Assembly (NCBI RefSeq): GCF_027580225.2
Contig: NC_073348.2
Coordinates: forward strand, 25,478,001 to 25,542,000
Length of the DNA: 64,000 nucleotides
Source of the DNA: Misgurnus anguillicaudatus
Taxonomy: Eukaryota; Chordata; Actinopteri; Cypriniformes; Cobitidae
Direction of reading: 5' to 3'
In this document: in pieces, positions 36,879-48,814 of the stretch
Numbering within the stretch: position 1 is the stretch's first letter
Layout of the letters: each line of letters opens with the position of its first letter
Translations under genes and position numbers: made by a program
Notes under the pieces: generated by a model
The model's database searches: none
What the model saw: the letters and a program-made list of their open reading frames with translations, nothing else
Told to the model about the DNA's origin: nothing

Positions 36879-38255
36879 ATGGACGGAATGAAAATGGAGA
36901 TGATCTATGAGAACATAGGTGACTTCAGGACACAGACAGACGTCAATACAAACAGACAACAACCACTTCAGTTTACAGGTAATGACTTTAATTTATTTGC
37001 ACTAAAATAAGAATACAGGAGTTATAAACAAAGCTAAACCTTAATATTACTGCTCTATGTCTGTCATCTTTAGGAAGTGAGAGTGCAAGGAAGAGAAGTT
37101 ACAGATCAGTTACAGTGTGTTTGGTGCTGCTGTGTGTTCTTCTACTGACTGCAGTCATAGTGCTGTGTGTCCTCATCAATACAAACAACCAACAGTTTAA
37201 CATCAAGACCAAAAACATCACTGAAGAGAGAGACCAGCTACTAAACAAATATATCAACATCAACAAAGAGAGAGACCGGCTACTAACCAAATATACCAAC
37301 ATCAACGAAGAGAGAGACCAGCTACTAACCAAATATACTAACATCAACGAAGAGAGAGACCAGCTACTAACCAAATATACCAACATCACAGAAGAGAGAG
37401 ACGAGCTACTAACCAAATATACCAATATCAACAAAGAGAGAGACCAGCTATTAGTAAAGTCCAAAAACTTGGCAACAGAAAATGAGAGATTATTAACCAA
37501 CAATAACAACCTTAATAAACAAATAGAGCAGTTAACTCAGCAGAAAAATACAATGATTCTAAAAGCAGGTAGTCTTGAAATACACTAAATATAATACAAA
37601 AATGTTTTAAAACTACCATAAACTGCAAAGACAGTGTGCTTGGGAAAAACATACAGCTAATAGTTAAACTGTTTATGTTTACAGATGGATGGAAAGAATA
37701 TCAATCCAGTTTGTACTTCATTTCATCTGAGAAGAAGAGCTGGAGTGACAGCAGAAGATACTGTAGAAAGAGAGGAGCAGATCTGATCAGCATTAACAAC
37801 AACGAGGAAGAAGTGAGTGAACAACATTTTGTCTGCTGCAGGTGAAAAAGGTCAGTTAGAAACTGCTGACTGTTATAATATACTGTAAATGTGTTATTTT
37901 GCCTTAGAATTTTATTGAGAAGATTTCTGTTGAGAACAAACACTGGATTGGTTTGTCTGACATTGATGTAGAGGGCAGATGGAAATGGGTTGATGGCAGC
38001 ACACCGAGCTATAGGTGAGAAAGCGCTAAATTTAACTGATTATTATCCAATAAATGAATCTCACAGTCAGTATCATATCACACAGAAAACAACACTGAAG
38101 ATCTAATGATGATCTGTTGTTTCAGATCATGGTATACTGGAGAACCCAATAGTGGTAGAACAGAGAACTGTGCTCTAAAACATTGGTCACTCTGGGCTGA
38201 TTACCCCTGCAATGAAGCCTATAATTATTTCTGTGAAAAGAACAATTTTAAATAA
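36879..38255 (+). CDS. C-type lectin receptor gene 6 (six-repeat stalk, 319 aa)
   Basis: Exons 36879-36978, 37074-37568, 37685-37812, 37908-38014 and 38126-38255 (TAA). The tail MDGMKMEMIYENIGDF has a single tyrosine (YENI). The transmembrane segment is followed by the longest stalk of the array: six 14-residue repeats of NINEERDQLLTKYT type, then a second coil shared with gene 3, total about 110 residues; this looks like a multimerising neck as in DC-SIGN. The CTLD (199-319) has WIGLSD and EPN, but WND reads WAD and exon 5 starts SWYTG rather than FWxxG, so calcium binding is probably weakened. The upstream ATG context is GGGTATGG. Confidence 0.9.
37217..37468 (+). repeat. Six tandem 42-bp stalk repeats in gene 6
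   Basis: Units start at 37217, 37259, 37301, 37343, 37385 and 37427. Units 3 and 4 are nearly identical at the DNA level, pointing to recent slippage or unequal exchange. Each codes two heptads. Confidence 0.92.
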
Positions 38256-38461
38256 TTTGTTAAATGAAATACATGGGAATTCAGTAATCTGTGAACACAC
38301 GAGAGCTTTTATTCATAAACACAAGAACCTTTAAATCTACCCAAGCAGAAAAAAGTCAAACATATTATGATGTGCTATACTGTAACTACCATAGCAAAAC
38401 TTCTGTTTATTCATTGCTATATTGTGATGCAAATAACCTTTCGTTTCACTGAATATATTCT

Positions 38462-38467
38462 AATAAA
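38462..38467 (+). terminator. Poly(A) signal of lectin gene 6
   Basis: AATAAA in CTAATAAATAAGC, about 205 bases after the stop. Confidence 0.6.
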
Positions 38468-39038
38468 TAAGCTATTCAGTAAATGTGTTTTTAATATGAT
38501 CGTTTTTAGTTGTGGATGTTGTGGGTCAAAGTGAATAACAGAGTAACTGCATTAAAATTCACACACAACACAGATTTATGCTTACATAAATGTAATAATC
38601 ATACCATAAAAAATGTAATATTGTTTAATGCTGTTTGTTTAAGTTCATCACTACATGCATATATTTTGTGTACTTGTAAAATGTCACATGAATTTAAATT
38701 TTACACATTGACCATAAACAGTTTCGTTTTGATGTGTTAATAGCTACAGTATTTAAAAAAGAATACAAAAAGTAGAGCAATGCGGAAAGAGAACTGTGAT
38801 GCTGTTTTCTCACTCAAGTTTTTTTTTAATACATGACATACAACACCTCCAGCAGCCATCTCAGTCGTACCAAGTCTGATCTACTTGAATAGTGAAGAAC
38901 AGATATCTTTAAAATCACTGGCTAAGGTTAAAACATCATTTTCCATTAACAGTTATGCTAAAACATTTTTTAACTACTGTGCATGCATCAAGACTGACAA
39001 GTACTTTGAACAGACGTTTTGAACAGAATCAGAGAATC

Positions 39039-39515
39039 TGTGACGGATGTCAGCGCCAACGCTCCCGGTACTTCTCATTCACCCGAATATTGACTACATT
39101 CCCCATCATGCACTGTGACCCGCTGATTACACACCAGCTGCAGCGTATCAGCGGGTCTATTTAACCTGGGACTCTGCCATCTGAACTTTGCGAAGTCTTG
39201 TTTGCCCTAGCAGCATTTCTGAGCGTTTTCCCTGTGTGTACCCGTGTTTGATTTCCTGGTGTTATTTTGGACTGTCTCTTGGTTTATTGATTCTTGCCGC
39301 CTGCCCTGATCTCGGACTGTATACTGGATTACGATTGCTTTCTGCCTGCCCCGATCTTGGACTGTATTACGTTTATGATTGATTGCCGCCTGCCCCGAAC
39401 CTGGTCTGTTATACGTTTATGATTACTTGGATGTGCCCATTGTTTACTGTTGTTTGCTATTTGATAACATCAATAAAGAGTTGCAAATGGAACCTAACCT
39501 GTCAGTCTCGTCATA
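39039..39515 (+). repeat. 5' LTR
   Basis: Begins TGTGACGGATGTCAGCG. It has a TATTTAA box at 39158-39164 and AATAAA at about 39471. The TATA-like box is TAATTAA in the 3' copy. Confidence 0.92.
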
Positions 39516-39526
39516 GAAGACTTCGC
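39190..39526 (+). promoter_or_regulatory. Putative self-primer (39190-39199) and primer-binding site (39517-39526)
   Basis: Directly after the 5' LTR there is no TGG-type tRNA primer site. Instead AAGACTTCGC at 39517-39526 is the exact complement of GCGAAGTCTT at 39190-39199, which lies about 26-32 bases after the TATA-like box, where the RNA should begin. This is the arrangement known for the self-priming Tf1 element. The RNA start itself is inferred. Confidence 0.55.
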
Positions 39527-39546
39527 CACCACAGGCTCCAGCAACC

Positions 39547-42500
39547 GTGGCACAGCTTACAGGCGAGCTGTCCACACAAGCAAACATCCTGGCGGCTCAT
39601 CAACATCAGTTAGTCCGATTGACATCTCTCACGGAGGAATTAGTTCGCTCTGTGCAGAGCTTAGCTACATCGGCTAACACCGCCGCTACACCAGTTCCCA
39701 CGCCTCCTCCACCTCAACCCATAGCCACGCCCCTGGCTTCAGTTACACCCCGTCTGGCATTCCCTGAAAAGTTTGACGGCACCCCAGATCGATGTAAAGG
39801 CTTCCTCATGCAGTGTGAGCTTTTCATCGCTCAACAACTCCACATTTACAACACGGAGGTTAGTAAAATCTCGTTGATTTGTTCTTTGCTTACTGGGAAA
39901 GCATTGGAGTGGGCTACGGCATTATGGTCAGCTGGCAACTTTAATCAAAGTACCTTTGATGAGTTTAAGAGCACCATGCAAGCTGTGTTTGAACACCCAG
40001 CAGGAGGTCGAGACCCAGGTGAACAACTACTCTCCCTTAGACAGGGGCGCCGCTCAGCGGCCGAATTCGCTCTGACCTTCCGCACACTCGCTGCACAGAC
40101 CAACTGGGTTGAAGATACATTGAAGACATTGTTTCGTCAAGGTTTAAGTCAAGAATTACAGTCCGAGTTAGCCTGCCGTGACGAAGGGAGGAGTTTTGAT
40201 GAATTCGTCAAGCTGGCTATACGAGTGGATAATTTAGTACGTAGTCGCAGACCAGTCCGTGTATTTGAGACTCACACAACTCACCTAGTACCTTCACCTG
40301 ACACGAGTGAACCCATGCAAGTGGGCAGAGCACGACTCACGGCGGATGAGAGAGAACGCCGCTTTCGTCAACGTCTATGCCTGTATTGTGGTGAAGCTGG
40401 CCATGTCCTGGCTGTCTGTCCCTCACGACCAGCTCAGACACGCTTAGGTCGGGTGAGTGCATCTATTCCATCTACTACATTTGAATGTATGGAAGTTTCT
40501 GTCTCGTTGACATGGCAACAAAGTAAATTTAACACCAAAGCATTACTTGATTCCGGGGCTGCGGGAAACTTTATTGATGCGGGATTAGTGAAATCTCATG
40601 GAATCTCAGTAACCCCTTGTGTACCCCCTCTTTCTATCGCAGCGTTAGACGGAAGACCATTGGGCACCGGTCACGTCACGCATATCACCCAAAGCATCAC
40701 ACTTGTTACTGAACACGACCACACAGAAGAGATTGTCTTTTACGTCATATCATCTCCTCACAATCCAGTCATTCTGGGATTCCCCTGGTTGCATTTACAC
40801 AATCCACTCGTTTCCTGGAAGGAAAAGAGCATTCTGAAGTGGAGTGATAAATGTATGAAATCCTGTTTGAGTGAGTCACCTGATCTATCTGTATGCACGT
40901 CACAAATTAATCCAGTACCCAGTTTACCTGATAATGTTCCCCACGAGTATTCAGATCTGGCCATTGCATTCAGCAAGATCAAAGCCACACAGTTACCACC
41001 TCATCGAACCAGTGATTGTGCTATTGAGCTGTTACCCGATGCTGTGCCACCTAGAGGACGCATCTTTCCTCTATCAGAACCAGAACAACAAGCCATGAAG
41101 AAATACATCGCAGAAGAACTTGAGAAGGGCTTCATACGTCATTCTACGTCACCAGCCTCTGCAGGGTTTTTCTTCGTGGGCAAGAAAGATGGCAGTCTTA
41201 GACCATGTATTGATTATCGGGGCCTGAATGACATCACAGTGAAATTCCGCTATCCATTACCCCTAGTACCAGCTGCTTTGGAACAACTACGCAGTGCCAA
41301 GATCTACAGCAAGTTGGACCTTCGCAGTGCTTACAACCTGATTCGTATTCGTGAAGGGGATGAATGGAAAACAGCATTCTCCACTAGTGATGGTCACTAT
41401 GAATATTTGGTGATGCCCTTCGGTCTATCTAACAGTCCGTCCGTGTTCCAGTCCTTTATTAATGATGTTCTCCGGGACATGCTTAACCGATTTGTGATTG
41501 TTTACATTGATGACATACTAATTTATTCTGATTCTCTAGAACAACATGTGGTACATGTCAGAACTGTCCTTCAACGCCTCATTGAACACCAGCTCTACGT
41601 GAAAGCAGAAAAATGTGAGTTTCACCAGTCCTCGACGTCCTTCCTGGGGTATATCATAAGTCCAGACGGGGTGGCTATGGATGAAAAGAAGGTGGAGTCA
41701 GTTCTACAGTGGCCCAAACCTACTACGGTAAAGGAACTCCAAAGATTTTTGGGATTCGCTAATTTTTATAGAAGATTTATCAAGAATTTCAGTATTGTTG
41801 CTGCCCCTTTAACTTCACTTGTGCACAAGTCCAATCACAAGCTCTCATGGAACCCGGAAGCCGAAGCTGCCTTCAGTGACCTCAAGACCCGCTTTACTTC
41901 AGCTCCCATTCTGCATCATCCAGATCCCGAGAAGCCTTTCATAGTCGAGGTGGATGCCTCGAATTCTGGAGTGGGCGCGGTATTATCACAGAGACAAGGT
42001 AACCCAGGCAAAGTTTACCCTTGTGCTTTCTATTCTAGAAAACTGAATCCTGCTGAAAGAAATTATGATGTGGGTAACCGGGAGCTTTTGGCCATGAAGG
42101 CGGCCTTAGAAGAATGGCGGCATTGGCTAGAGGGCGCCAAACACCCTTTCCTGATTCTCACAGACCATCGCAACCTGGAATATTTACAATCTGCCAAACG
42201 TCTTAATACCCGGCAGGCTAGGTGGGCTCTGTTCTTCACTAGATTTCAATTTACTATCACATACCGACCTGGATCCAAAAACACCAAAGCAGATGCATTG
42301 TCACGTATCTTTGATTCTTCACCCCAGCCTGTTTGTTCCGAGCCCATCATCCCACCCTCCCTCATTGTAGCTCCTGTTCAGTGTAATGTAATGCAAGAGA
42401 TAAATCAACTCAACAATACTAACCCACCACCAGCGGAATGCCCTGCAGACCGTACTTACGTTCCTCCATCTCACAGGAAGCAGGTCATTCAATGGGTACA

Positions 42501-43872
42501 CACATCTCTCTCTTCTGGGCACCCGGGCATTAACTCTACTTTGGTGATGCTGAAGAACAAGTTTTGGTGGCAGTCCATGTTACCTGATGTCAGCGCGGTG
42601 GTGAACGCCTGTACGGCTTGCGCAGCCAGTAAAACCCCACACCAGAACCCAGCTGGTCTCCTCCAACCCCTTGTGATCCCACAGAGACCATGGTCTCACA
42701 TAGCAGTGGATTTTGTGACGGATCTGCCCAGGTCTGATGGTAACACAGTGGTACTTTCTGTCATTGATCGTTTCTCTAAAGCATGTCGTTTTATCTCTCT
42801 GCCCAAGCTGCCATCCGCCATGGAAACCGCTGAACAGCTGCTGCATTGTGTGTTCCGGTATTACGGACTTCCTGAGGACATTGTATCTGACCGGGGACCG
42901 CAATTCACGTCCAAGGTATGGAAAGCATTCTTCAAAGCTCTAAACATCAACATCAGTCTTACATCCGGTTATCACCCACAATCCAATGGTCAAGTTGAAC
43001 GTCTTAATCAAAAATTAACTAAGTTTCTCAGAGTTTACTGTCACAAGAATCAGCATGACTGGTGTCGCTTCCTACCTTGGGCGGAATATGCACAGAATTC
43101 CCTTAAGAAAACTTCCACGGGTCTCACTCCATTTCAATGCGTCCTGGGATACCAACCGCCTATATTTCCCTGGGATGAAGAACTCGCAGACATCCCGGCC
43201 ATTGACGCTTGGTTCACCCGAAGTCAGGAAACTTGGCAAGAAGCTCATGTCCATCTGTCCCGAGCCATCAGGAAGGTCAAGGAAAAAGCAGATCGCCATA
43301 GAACCCCAGAACCCCACTACGAACCTGGTCAGTTGGTTTGGCTCTCGTCCAGAGACCTGAAACTTCATCTCCCCGGCAAAAAGTTGAGTCCCAGGTATGT
43401 TGGTCCTTTTAAAATTTTGAAACAAGTTAATCCTGTCTCCTACCGTCTTGATCTCCCCCCTAATAACCGTATCTCTCCCACTTTCCATGTTTCCCTGTTA
43501 AAACCTGCCGAGGACCCGGGAGCGGCTGTAGATTCTGGAGGATCAGGGCCCCCTCCCATCATGGTGGACGGAGAAGAGGCCTATCTGGTCAGCGAGCTGC
43601 TGGACTCCAGACGTCAGGGCTCCAACCTGCAGTACCTCGTTAACTGGGAGGGGTATGGTCCCGAGGAGAGGTCGTGGGAGAACGCTAATGACATCTTGGA
43701 TCCCAACCTCATCCATGAATTTCACAGACTACACCCGGATAAACCTGCCCCTCGTCCCCGAGGTCGTCCTCGAAAGAACACTTCCCGCGTCTGGAGCCGC
43801 TCGCAGGGGGGGGGCTCTGTGACGGATGTCAGCGCCAACGCTCCCGGTACTTCTCATTCACCCGAATATTGA
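39547..43872 (+). CDS. Gag-Pol polyprotein of the Ty3/gypsy element
   Basis: One uninterrupted frame of about 1441 codons. Gag runs to about residue 300, with a CCHC knuckle [14 protein letters not shown] near 278. The protease has [12 protein letters not shown] (near 335). The reverse transcriptase has YIDD near 653. RNase H has VEVDAS near 803. The integrase has an HHCC zinc region (about 992-1030) and the DD35E set at about 1055, 1115 and 1151, then a chromodomain (about 1346-1395, [10 protein letters not shown] and YLVNWEGYG). The stop lies inside the 3' LTR. There is no in-frame ATG between the upstream stop (39514-39516) and residue 1: the position with the best initiation context (ACCGTGG) reads GTG at 39547. 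Copying is cytoplasmic and integration nuclear in this family. Probably silent or inactive as it stands. Confidence 0.93.
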   Translation: MAQLTGELSTQANILAAHQHQLVRLTSLTEELVRSVQSLATSANTAATPVPTPPPPQPIATPLASVTPRLAFPEKFDGTPDRCKGFLMQCELFIAQQLHIYNTEVSKISLICSLLTGKALEWATALWSAGNFNQSTFDEFKSTMQAVFEHPAGGRDPGEQLLSLRQGRRSAAEFALTFRTLAAQTNWVEDTLKTLFRQGLSQELQSELACRDEGRSFDEFVKLAIRVDNLVRSRRPVRVFETHTTHLVPSPDTSEPMQVGRARLTADERERRFRQRLCLYCGEAGHVLAVCPSRPAQTRLGRVSASIPSTTFECMEVSVSLTWQQSKFNTKALLDSGAAGNFIDAGLVKSHGISVTPCVPPLSIAALDGRPLGTGHVTHITQSITLVTEHDHTEEIVFYVISSPHNPVILGFPWLHLHNPLVSWKEKSILKWSDKCMKSCLSESPDLSVCTSQINPVPSLPDNVPHEYSDLAIAFSKIKATQLPPHRTSDCAIELLPDAVPPRGRIFPLSEPEQQAMKKYIAEELEKGFIRHSTSPASAGFFFVGKKDGSLRPCIDYRGLNDITVKFRYPLPLVPAALEQLRSAKIYSKLDLRSAYNLIRIREGDEWKTAFSTSDGHYEYLVMPFGLSNSPSVFQSFINDVLRDMLNRFVIVYIDDILIYSDSLEQHVVHVRTVLQRLIEHQLYVKAEKCEFHQSSTSFLGYIISPDGVAMDEKKVESVLQWPKPTTVKELQRFLGFANFYRRFIKNFSIVAAPLTSLVHKSNHKLSWNPEAEAAFSDLKTRFTSAPILHHPDPEKPFIVEVDASNSGVGAVLSQRQGNPGKVYPCAFYSRKLNPAERNYDVGNRELLAMKAALEEWRHWLEGAKHPFLILTDHRNLEYLQSAKRLNTRQARWALFFTRFQFTITYRPGSKNTKADALSRIFDSSPQPVCSEPIIPPSLIVAPVQCNVMQEINQLNNTNPPPAECPADRTYVPPSHRKQVIQWVHTSLSSGHPGINSTLVMLKNKFWWQSMLPDVSAVVNACTACAASKTPHQNPAGLLQPLVIPQRPWSHIAVDFVTDLPRSDGNTVVLSVIDRFSKACRFISLPKLPSAMETAEQLLHCVFRYYGLPEDIVSDRGPQFTSKVWKAFFKALNINISLTSGYHPQSNGQVERLNQKLTKFLRVYCHKNQHDWCRFLPWAEYAQNSLKKTSTGLTPFQCVLGYQPPIFPWDEELADIPAIDAWFTRSQETWQEAHVHLSRAIRKVKEKADRHRTPEPHYEPGQLVWLSSRDLKLHLPGKKLSPRYVGPFKILKQVNPVSYRLDLPPNNRISPTFHVSLLKPAEDPGAAVDSGGSGPPPIMVDGEEAYLVSELLDSRRQGSNLQYLVNWEGYGPEERSWENANDILDPNLIHEFHRLHPDKPAPRPRGRPRKNTSRVWSRSQGGGSVTDVSANAPGTSHSPEY
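43803..43814 (+). promoter_or_regulatory. Polypurine tract
   Basis: GCAGGGGGGGGG just before the 3' LTR, the expected plus-strand primer site. Confidence 0.65.
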
Positions 43873-44293
43873 CTACATTCCCCATCATGCACTGTGACCC
43901 GCTGATTTCACACCAGCTGCAGCGTATCAGCGGGTCTAATTAACCTGGGACTCTGCCATCTGAACTTTGCGAAGTCTTGTTTGCCCTAGCAGCATTTCTG
44001 AGCGTTTTCCCTGTGTGTACCCGTGTTTGATTTCCTGGTGTTATTTTGGACTGTCTCTTGGTTTATTGATTCTTGCCGCCTGCCCTGAACTTGGACTGGA
44101 TTACGACTACGACTGCTTTCTGCCTGCCCCGATCTTGGACTGTTTTACGTTTATGATTGATTGCCGCCTGCCCCGAACCTGGTCTGTTATACGTTTATGA
44201 TTACTTGGATGTGCCCATTGTTTACTGTTGTTTGCTATTTGATAACATCAATAAAGAGTTGCAAATGGAACCTAACCTGTCAGTCTCGTCACA
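43818..44293 (+). repeat. 3' LTR
   Basis: Direct repeat of 39039-39515, ending GTCACA before the GAATC target duplication. It contains the last codons and stop of the pol frame. Confidence 0.92.
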
Positions 44294-44298
44294 GAATC

Positions 44299-44983
44299 AT
44301 CATCGTCTTTAACAACTGATGATTGGCTCTTTTTATTAAAAGGCGGGACTTCCATCACTAGAGTGGCCATACTGAGCACTACAACAGATTTCCCCATTTG
44401 TAGTTCTGCAGTACATTGTTAATATCTATTATCTTTTGTAAAAGTTAAATGTTAAATTAATGTTCTTATTTTTTTTTTTGGTGTTCACACACTGATCTTA
44501 CATCTTTCACTCTGTTGGTTCATTCCAAGTGTTAAAAACAGAAAAGCAGACAAGATCAGAAGTTACAATTGAAATTTTAAATATATAAATACAAAATTGG
44601 CCATATGCACATGCTTTTAAAACACATAAAAATTAAACAGTGTATTTTTTACTTAAAATTCAAAACTATAATAAATATGCAAATAAAACATTTCTCAAAG
44701 TTGCACAAGAATTTACATAACTACTGTATCTATATCTGTTTACTGGCCAATGATTCACTGAATAAAACACTTTATAAATACATAATTCTTGCAATTGTAT
44801 GTTGTGCGGATTGCACAGAGAATCATGCAGCACACAAACACTTCATTATGCATATCTAAACTATTTTTCATCTTATTGGTCACATGATTTGGACTCTGAC
44901 CTGTGTCTTATCATTGTGAGTAACTGGTATGTTGTGCTCATTGTTGTTCAAGCTGTAGTAGTGTATAAGTGTATAGAGTATTA
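44299..44983. other. Orphan lectin promoter blocks without a gene
   Basis: After the F2 remainder, 44460-44560 matches the promoter of the 5'-end remnants at 20890 and 23520. 44640-44905 matches the P1 block of genes 2, 5 and 9, including TTATTGGTCACATGATTTGG. It stops before the TATA box and jumps to 3'-flank sequence (GTGAGTAACTGGTATGTTGTG). A gene was evidently lost here by recombination. Confidence 0.6.
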
Positions 44984-45326
44984 GGGCCGATTCACACCGG
45001 CTGCGTGGCGTATCTGTTGCGTGTCAGTTGCGTGGCGGCTTCGTCGCGTTTTCTGTGTCTGTACATACCAGAAGCGTGCCTGACGCGTCGCTGATGCGCT
45101 GCTGTTGCGCTGCTGTTGCTATAGGTGACATATATTTTGCCTGTAAACGCTTCTAAGACGCTTGCGTGTGGCGTGAAAAATAAGCGTTGGTCCTATTCCT
45201 AGCATGCATGCGGCTCCAGCCGCGCCTGAGACGTGCGTGTCATGCAGGCGGTGTGAACTGTCAAACCTGCTAACATGGGAGCCTAAATAAAAACACACAC
45301 GCCACTCAGCCGGTGTGAATCGGCCC
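44984..45326. mobile_element. PIF/Harbinger-type MITE
   Basis: Inverted ends GGGCCGATTCACACCGGCTG and its complement, flanked by TTA at 44981-44983 and 45327-45329. 343 bp, GC-rich, many GCGT/ACGC words, non-coding. Confidence 0.8.
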
Positions 45327-45803
45327 TTAGTGTATAAAGAAGCAACTACTAAAAAAAAATTCCTTAAAAAAGTCTGTTAAGTCTGCATGTTCTCCCTGTG
45401 TCAGTGTGGGTTTACTCTGGGTACTTCAATTTCCTCCCAAAGTCCAAAGACATACATGGGTGCGTTTTCTAAACAACAACAACATAACTCGCTGTTGAAC
45501 CACCACAGTATGATGCATATTTGATAAAATCAACTAGCTAAATATAGTAACTTTGTCACACATCCATGTCATTCAACAATATAGTGGATGATGTCACATA
45601 GGAGGTAGAGTACCAAGATACGCAGAGTTTTGCGATTGTAATCGGGGAGCACCTACTGGGGAAAAACGGCACTGCAATACTTTGATAATAATAAAAGCTA
45701 TTTTAGCCTTAAGTTACTCTCAGTCTACCTATTAAAATATTAGGATTAGACAAATAAAATATGAAAATATGTTTCATTAATAGCTGCATGCTGACCCCAC
45801 ACC

Positions 45804-45806
<3 letters not shown>
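45327..45806. other. Intergenic; old interspersed repeat at 45378-45465
   Basis: GCATGTTCTCCCTGTG...CCAAAGACATACATGGG is a motif found in many vertebrate repeats; class not assigned. Nothing coding. Confidence 0.4.

Positions 45807-45873
<67 letters not shown>
45807..45873. repeat. (TA)n microsatellite
   Basis: Perfect TA tract of 67 bases. Confidence 0.95.
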
Positions 45874-45876
<3 letters not shown>

Positions 45877-45898
45877 GACCAAACAGCACACGCACGAT

Positions 45899-45982
45899 AC
45901 AGAGCACAATATTGAATGACTGAGCATCATACTTCCCCACTCTAAGAAATATGATGCTTAGTCACTCAATATTGTGGTCTGT
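45899..45982. repeat. Perfect-type hairpin, 84 bases
   Basis: ACAGAGCACAATATTGAATG and the following bases pair with CACTCAATATTGTGGTCTGT and the bases before it, around a loop CCCCACTCTAAG. Possibly a tiny fold-back element. Confidence 0.65.
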
Positions 45983-47178
45983 ATTGCGTACTATAATATT
46001 ACATTAAGATGACCAGATTTTCTTTAACAAAAAAAGTAACAAACACTTTTTTTATGGTTACATTTATAGTGTTTATTATATTTTTACCAGAGTAGAATTC
46101 AATGTTCGAAATAATGCTTACTTTTCTCCACACATTGACCACAAATGGTCTCATTTTGTTGTTCTTACTGCTAGTTAATATGTGCGGTTCTCACAAGGAG
46201 AAAAGATGTGATAAGCTTTATGTGGCAAATGCAATGTGACATCGAAGTAGTGCAAGCTTGATTTGAGACCAAATAAGAGTTGTAGCTTTAGCTTTGTAGA
46301 ACCCACGGGTTTGGCATCTATGATACTGTATCACCAGTGGCACATTAATAGCTAAAACCTCAAAGAAAAGAGAGAGAGAGAGAGAGAGAGAGCAGCTACT
46401 AACCACATTTACCAACTACCCAGAAGTGAAAGGCCAGCTACTCTTTGAGTATATAAACTTGACAAAAAGTGACTTCACTTTTTTCAGGTTTAAGAGGTTT
46501 GGGGTTAAATGTATCAAATATTCCCTCCAGAAAAAATGTGATTATGCAATTAAACGATTCAATGCATAATCAGCCAAAGTCCTCACTTTATGCGGGGGAT
46601 GCATTTTTTTTCAAATATGCTGCACTTTCCCAGCATAAATTGCAGATTTTCGTGCGCAAAATATGCAGGGCTTGCATGATTTCATAATCCTTTTCGTAGC
46701 AAAAATTACAAATATCTTAGCAGAAAGTTGAAAAATGTTGCATTTACCTCAAACGACCGCAGCCATGTTCCCTGTTGCCATGGTAATGGTATTAAGTGAC
46801 GTGATTATGTGACGTGAACATCAATCAAAAGCTTCAAAAGCTGCAAACAGTTTTTGCAAGTTCACGCAGTTTTTGCAAGTTCACGCAGTTTTTGCAAGTT
46901 CACACAATTTTATTGCATAAAATTGCATAAATATACGGCATATTCCATCGCAAGATCAAGGTTTTTGCCCGCAACAATCGCAAAAAAAAAAACTCAGCCA
47001 GAGCTTGATGAACTTTGGTCTATATATCACACAGACTATTAGGTGACATGAATTTGGTCTTCACACACTGACCTCAGATCAGTTTCATTTCTTTGTTTTT
47101 TGCTAACCAATGTTAACAACACAATTTAAAAAAACTAGAGACCACAGAACGACACAGGAACAACATTCACACGGTGAC
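45983..47178. other. Upstream region of lectin gene 7
   Basis: 46369-46393 is a short GA tract. 46394-46500 carries AGCAGCTACTAACCACATTTACC, a likely scrap of the lectin stalk repeat, in front of a non-lectin ORF. 46860-46915 has a threefold CACGCAGTTTTTGCAAGTT direct repeat. 47045-47100 matches the promoter block used by other genes (CTTCACACACTGACCTCAGATC). Confidence 0.45.
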
Positions 47179-48223
47179 ATGGATAGAGAAAGAATGGAGA
47201 CAGAGGAGAGTATCTATGTGAATACAGATGATTTCAAGACAGAAACGAACATATATCAACCACCGCAGCATACAGGTAACCGCAATAATGTATTTGTTAA
47301 AAGGAAAGCAATGAAGTTAAAATAAAAATGACCAGTTTAACATTCATGCTTACCGTTTTCAGAAAGTAAGAATGTGAAGAACAGATGTTGCAGAAAAGTT
47401 ACAGTGTGTTTGGTGCTGCTGTGTGTCCTTCTACTGACTGCAGTCATAGTGCTGTCTGTCCTGATCTATACAAACAGTCAAAAGTGTCACAATGATACTA
47501 AAAAACTAACTAAACAGGAGAAAAACGAACTGTGGAGGGATTTTAATGGTAATTTTAAACTACAAAACACAATTATTTAATATTACAAGGATGCACATTG
47601 TGTTTACAGTCTACTATAAGGGTCGTTCATGTATTTAAGTGTGGTCAGAAAAAAAGATTTAGCAGCTGAACTGGTTGTGTTTACAGATGGATGGATTTAC
47701 TTTCAATCGAGTTTGTACATTTCATCTGAGAAGAATAACTGGACTGAGAGCAGAAGATACTGCAGAGAGAGAGGCGCAGATCTGATCATCATTAACAACA
47801 AAGAGGAACAAGTGAGTCAAAGATACTGTGTAAATATAGACTGTAAAAAGATAGCAGGATTATGATGTGTTTTTTTTTTCTTTTTAGAATTTTATTAGCA
47901 ATATGTCTGGTGTGGTCTGGATTGGTTTGTCTGACAGTGATGAGGAGGGCAGATGGAAATGGGTTGATAACAGCACACTGACCTCTGGGTGAGAAACCAC
48001 TAAATTTAACTGATTATTATCCAATAAATGATTCTCACAGTCAGTATCATATCACACAGAAAACAACACTGAAGATCTAATGATGATCTGTTCTTTCAGA
48101 TTCTGGAAGACTGGGGAGCCCAATAACCTTACAACAGAGAACTGTGTTGTAAATCAGTTATCATTGTGGTCTGATTATAAATGTAATGGACAGTTTAAAG
48201 GTATTTGTGAGAAAGAGCTTTAA
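47179..48223 (+). CDS. C-type lectin receptor gene 7 (shortest, 210 aa)
   Basis: Exons 47179-47275, 47363-47548, 47687-47811, 47888-47988 and 48100-48223 (TAA). The tail starts MDRERMETEESIYVNTDDF, with YVNT and later IYQPP. The transmembrane segment has small changes (VLSVLIYTNS) and there is a short, repeat-free stalk. The CTLD (95-210) lacks one codon in exon 3 (SLYISSE), two in exon 4 (MSGVVWIGL) and two in exon 5. It has EPN but WND reads WSD, and the C-terminus is CEKEL. It is the most diverged gene of the array. Frame and all splice sites are intact. No nearby AATAAA was seen. Confidence 0.88.
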
Positions 48224-48814
48224 ATGAACTGTTAAAAAGAGGTGGACAGTAGTGAAGTGTTTTTACTTACTACTTAAAGCAGCACCATGTATAATTGGCC
48301 CACTGCTCTCAATGTGTTTGATAAGCACAATTGTCTGTTACCAGTGCCTGTAACAAGTATTAAAGGGCCCCTATTTTCGGTTTCATGATTTTACATTTCT
48401 TTTGGGGTGTATATACATGTTAATGATCTGCAAAGTTACAAATCCCAAAGTATACAATGGCGCGAGTTGAGTCGAACTGAAATCTCTTTTCTTGGACTAC
48501 AATGAACGCAAGGATTGTAGGCAATGGTTTCCTTCCATAGCCCGTTGACTTGGACTTGAGTCGATGCATATTATCATTACTAAGTAAGTAGCGTTTGTTT
48601 TCATAATTAAATAATTTACTACTAACTATTTGAATCATGAATCAAACGCAAGTTTTGAGTAGTGTAGAGTAGCGCTTCCGTTTGTACGATCACAAATGCA
48701 GACATGGTTTTATGTTTTAGTATCCTTACCTTACCAATCTGTTAACCTTGTGCTCAAGCCGCACTGCCAAAGTTAATTGATCAGCTTGGTCATCTGCATA
48801 TGGTCATTTGCATT
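48224..48814. other. Intergenic after gene 7
   Basis: Nothing coding recognised; a short minus ORF (48420-48638) has no motif. Confidence 0.3.

Larger units (their letters stand above)
39039..44293 (+). mobile_element. Full-length Ty3/gypsy LTR retrotransposon (chromovirus type)
   Basis: 5' LTR 39039-39515 and 3' LTR 43818-44293 (477 and 476 bp; about a dozen differences plus an indel) bound one gag-pol frame. The LTR ends are TGTGAC...GTCACA (5' copy GTCATA). GAATC flanks the element at 39034-39038 and 44294-44298. It sits inside an F2 flank block after gene 6 and splits it. No env-like frame. A polypurine tract precedes the 3' LTR. Confidence 0.95.

Noticed and set aside
40758..43725. Several ORFs inside the gypsy element on either strand
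   Set aside because: Shadows of the 1441-codon gag-pol frame.
39039..44293. Endogenous retrovirus
   Set aside because: Domain order and chromodomain fit a Ty3/gypsy chromovirus; no envelope-like frame is present.
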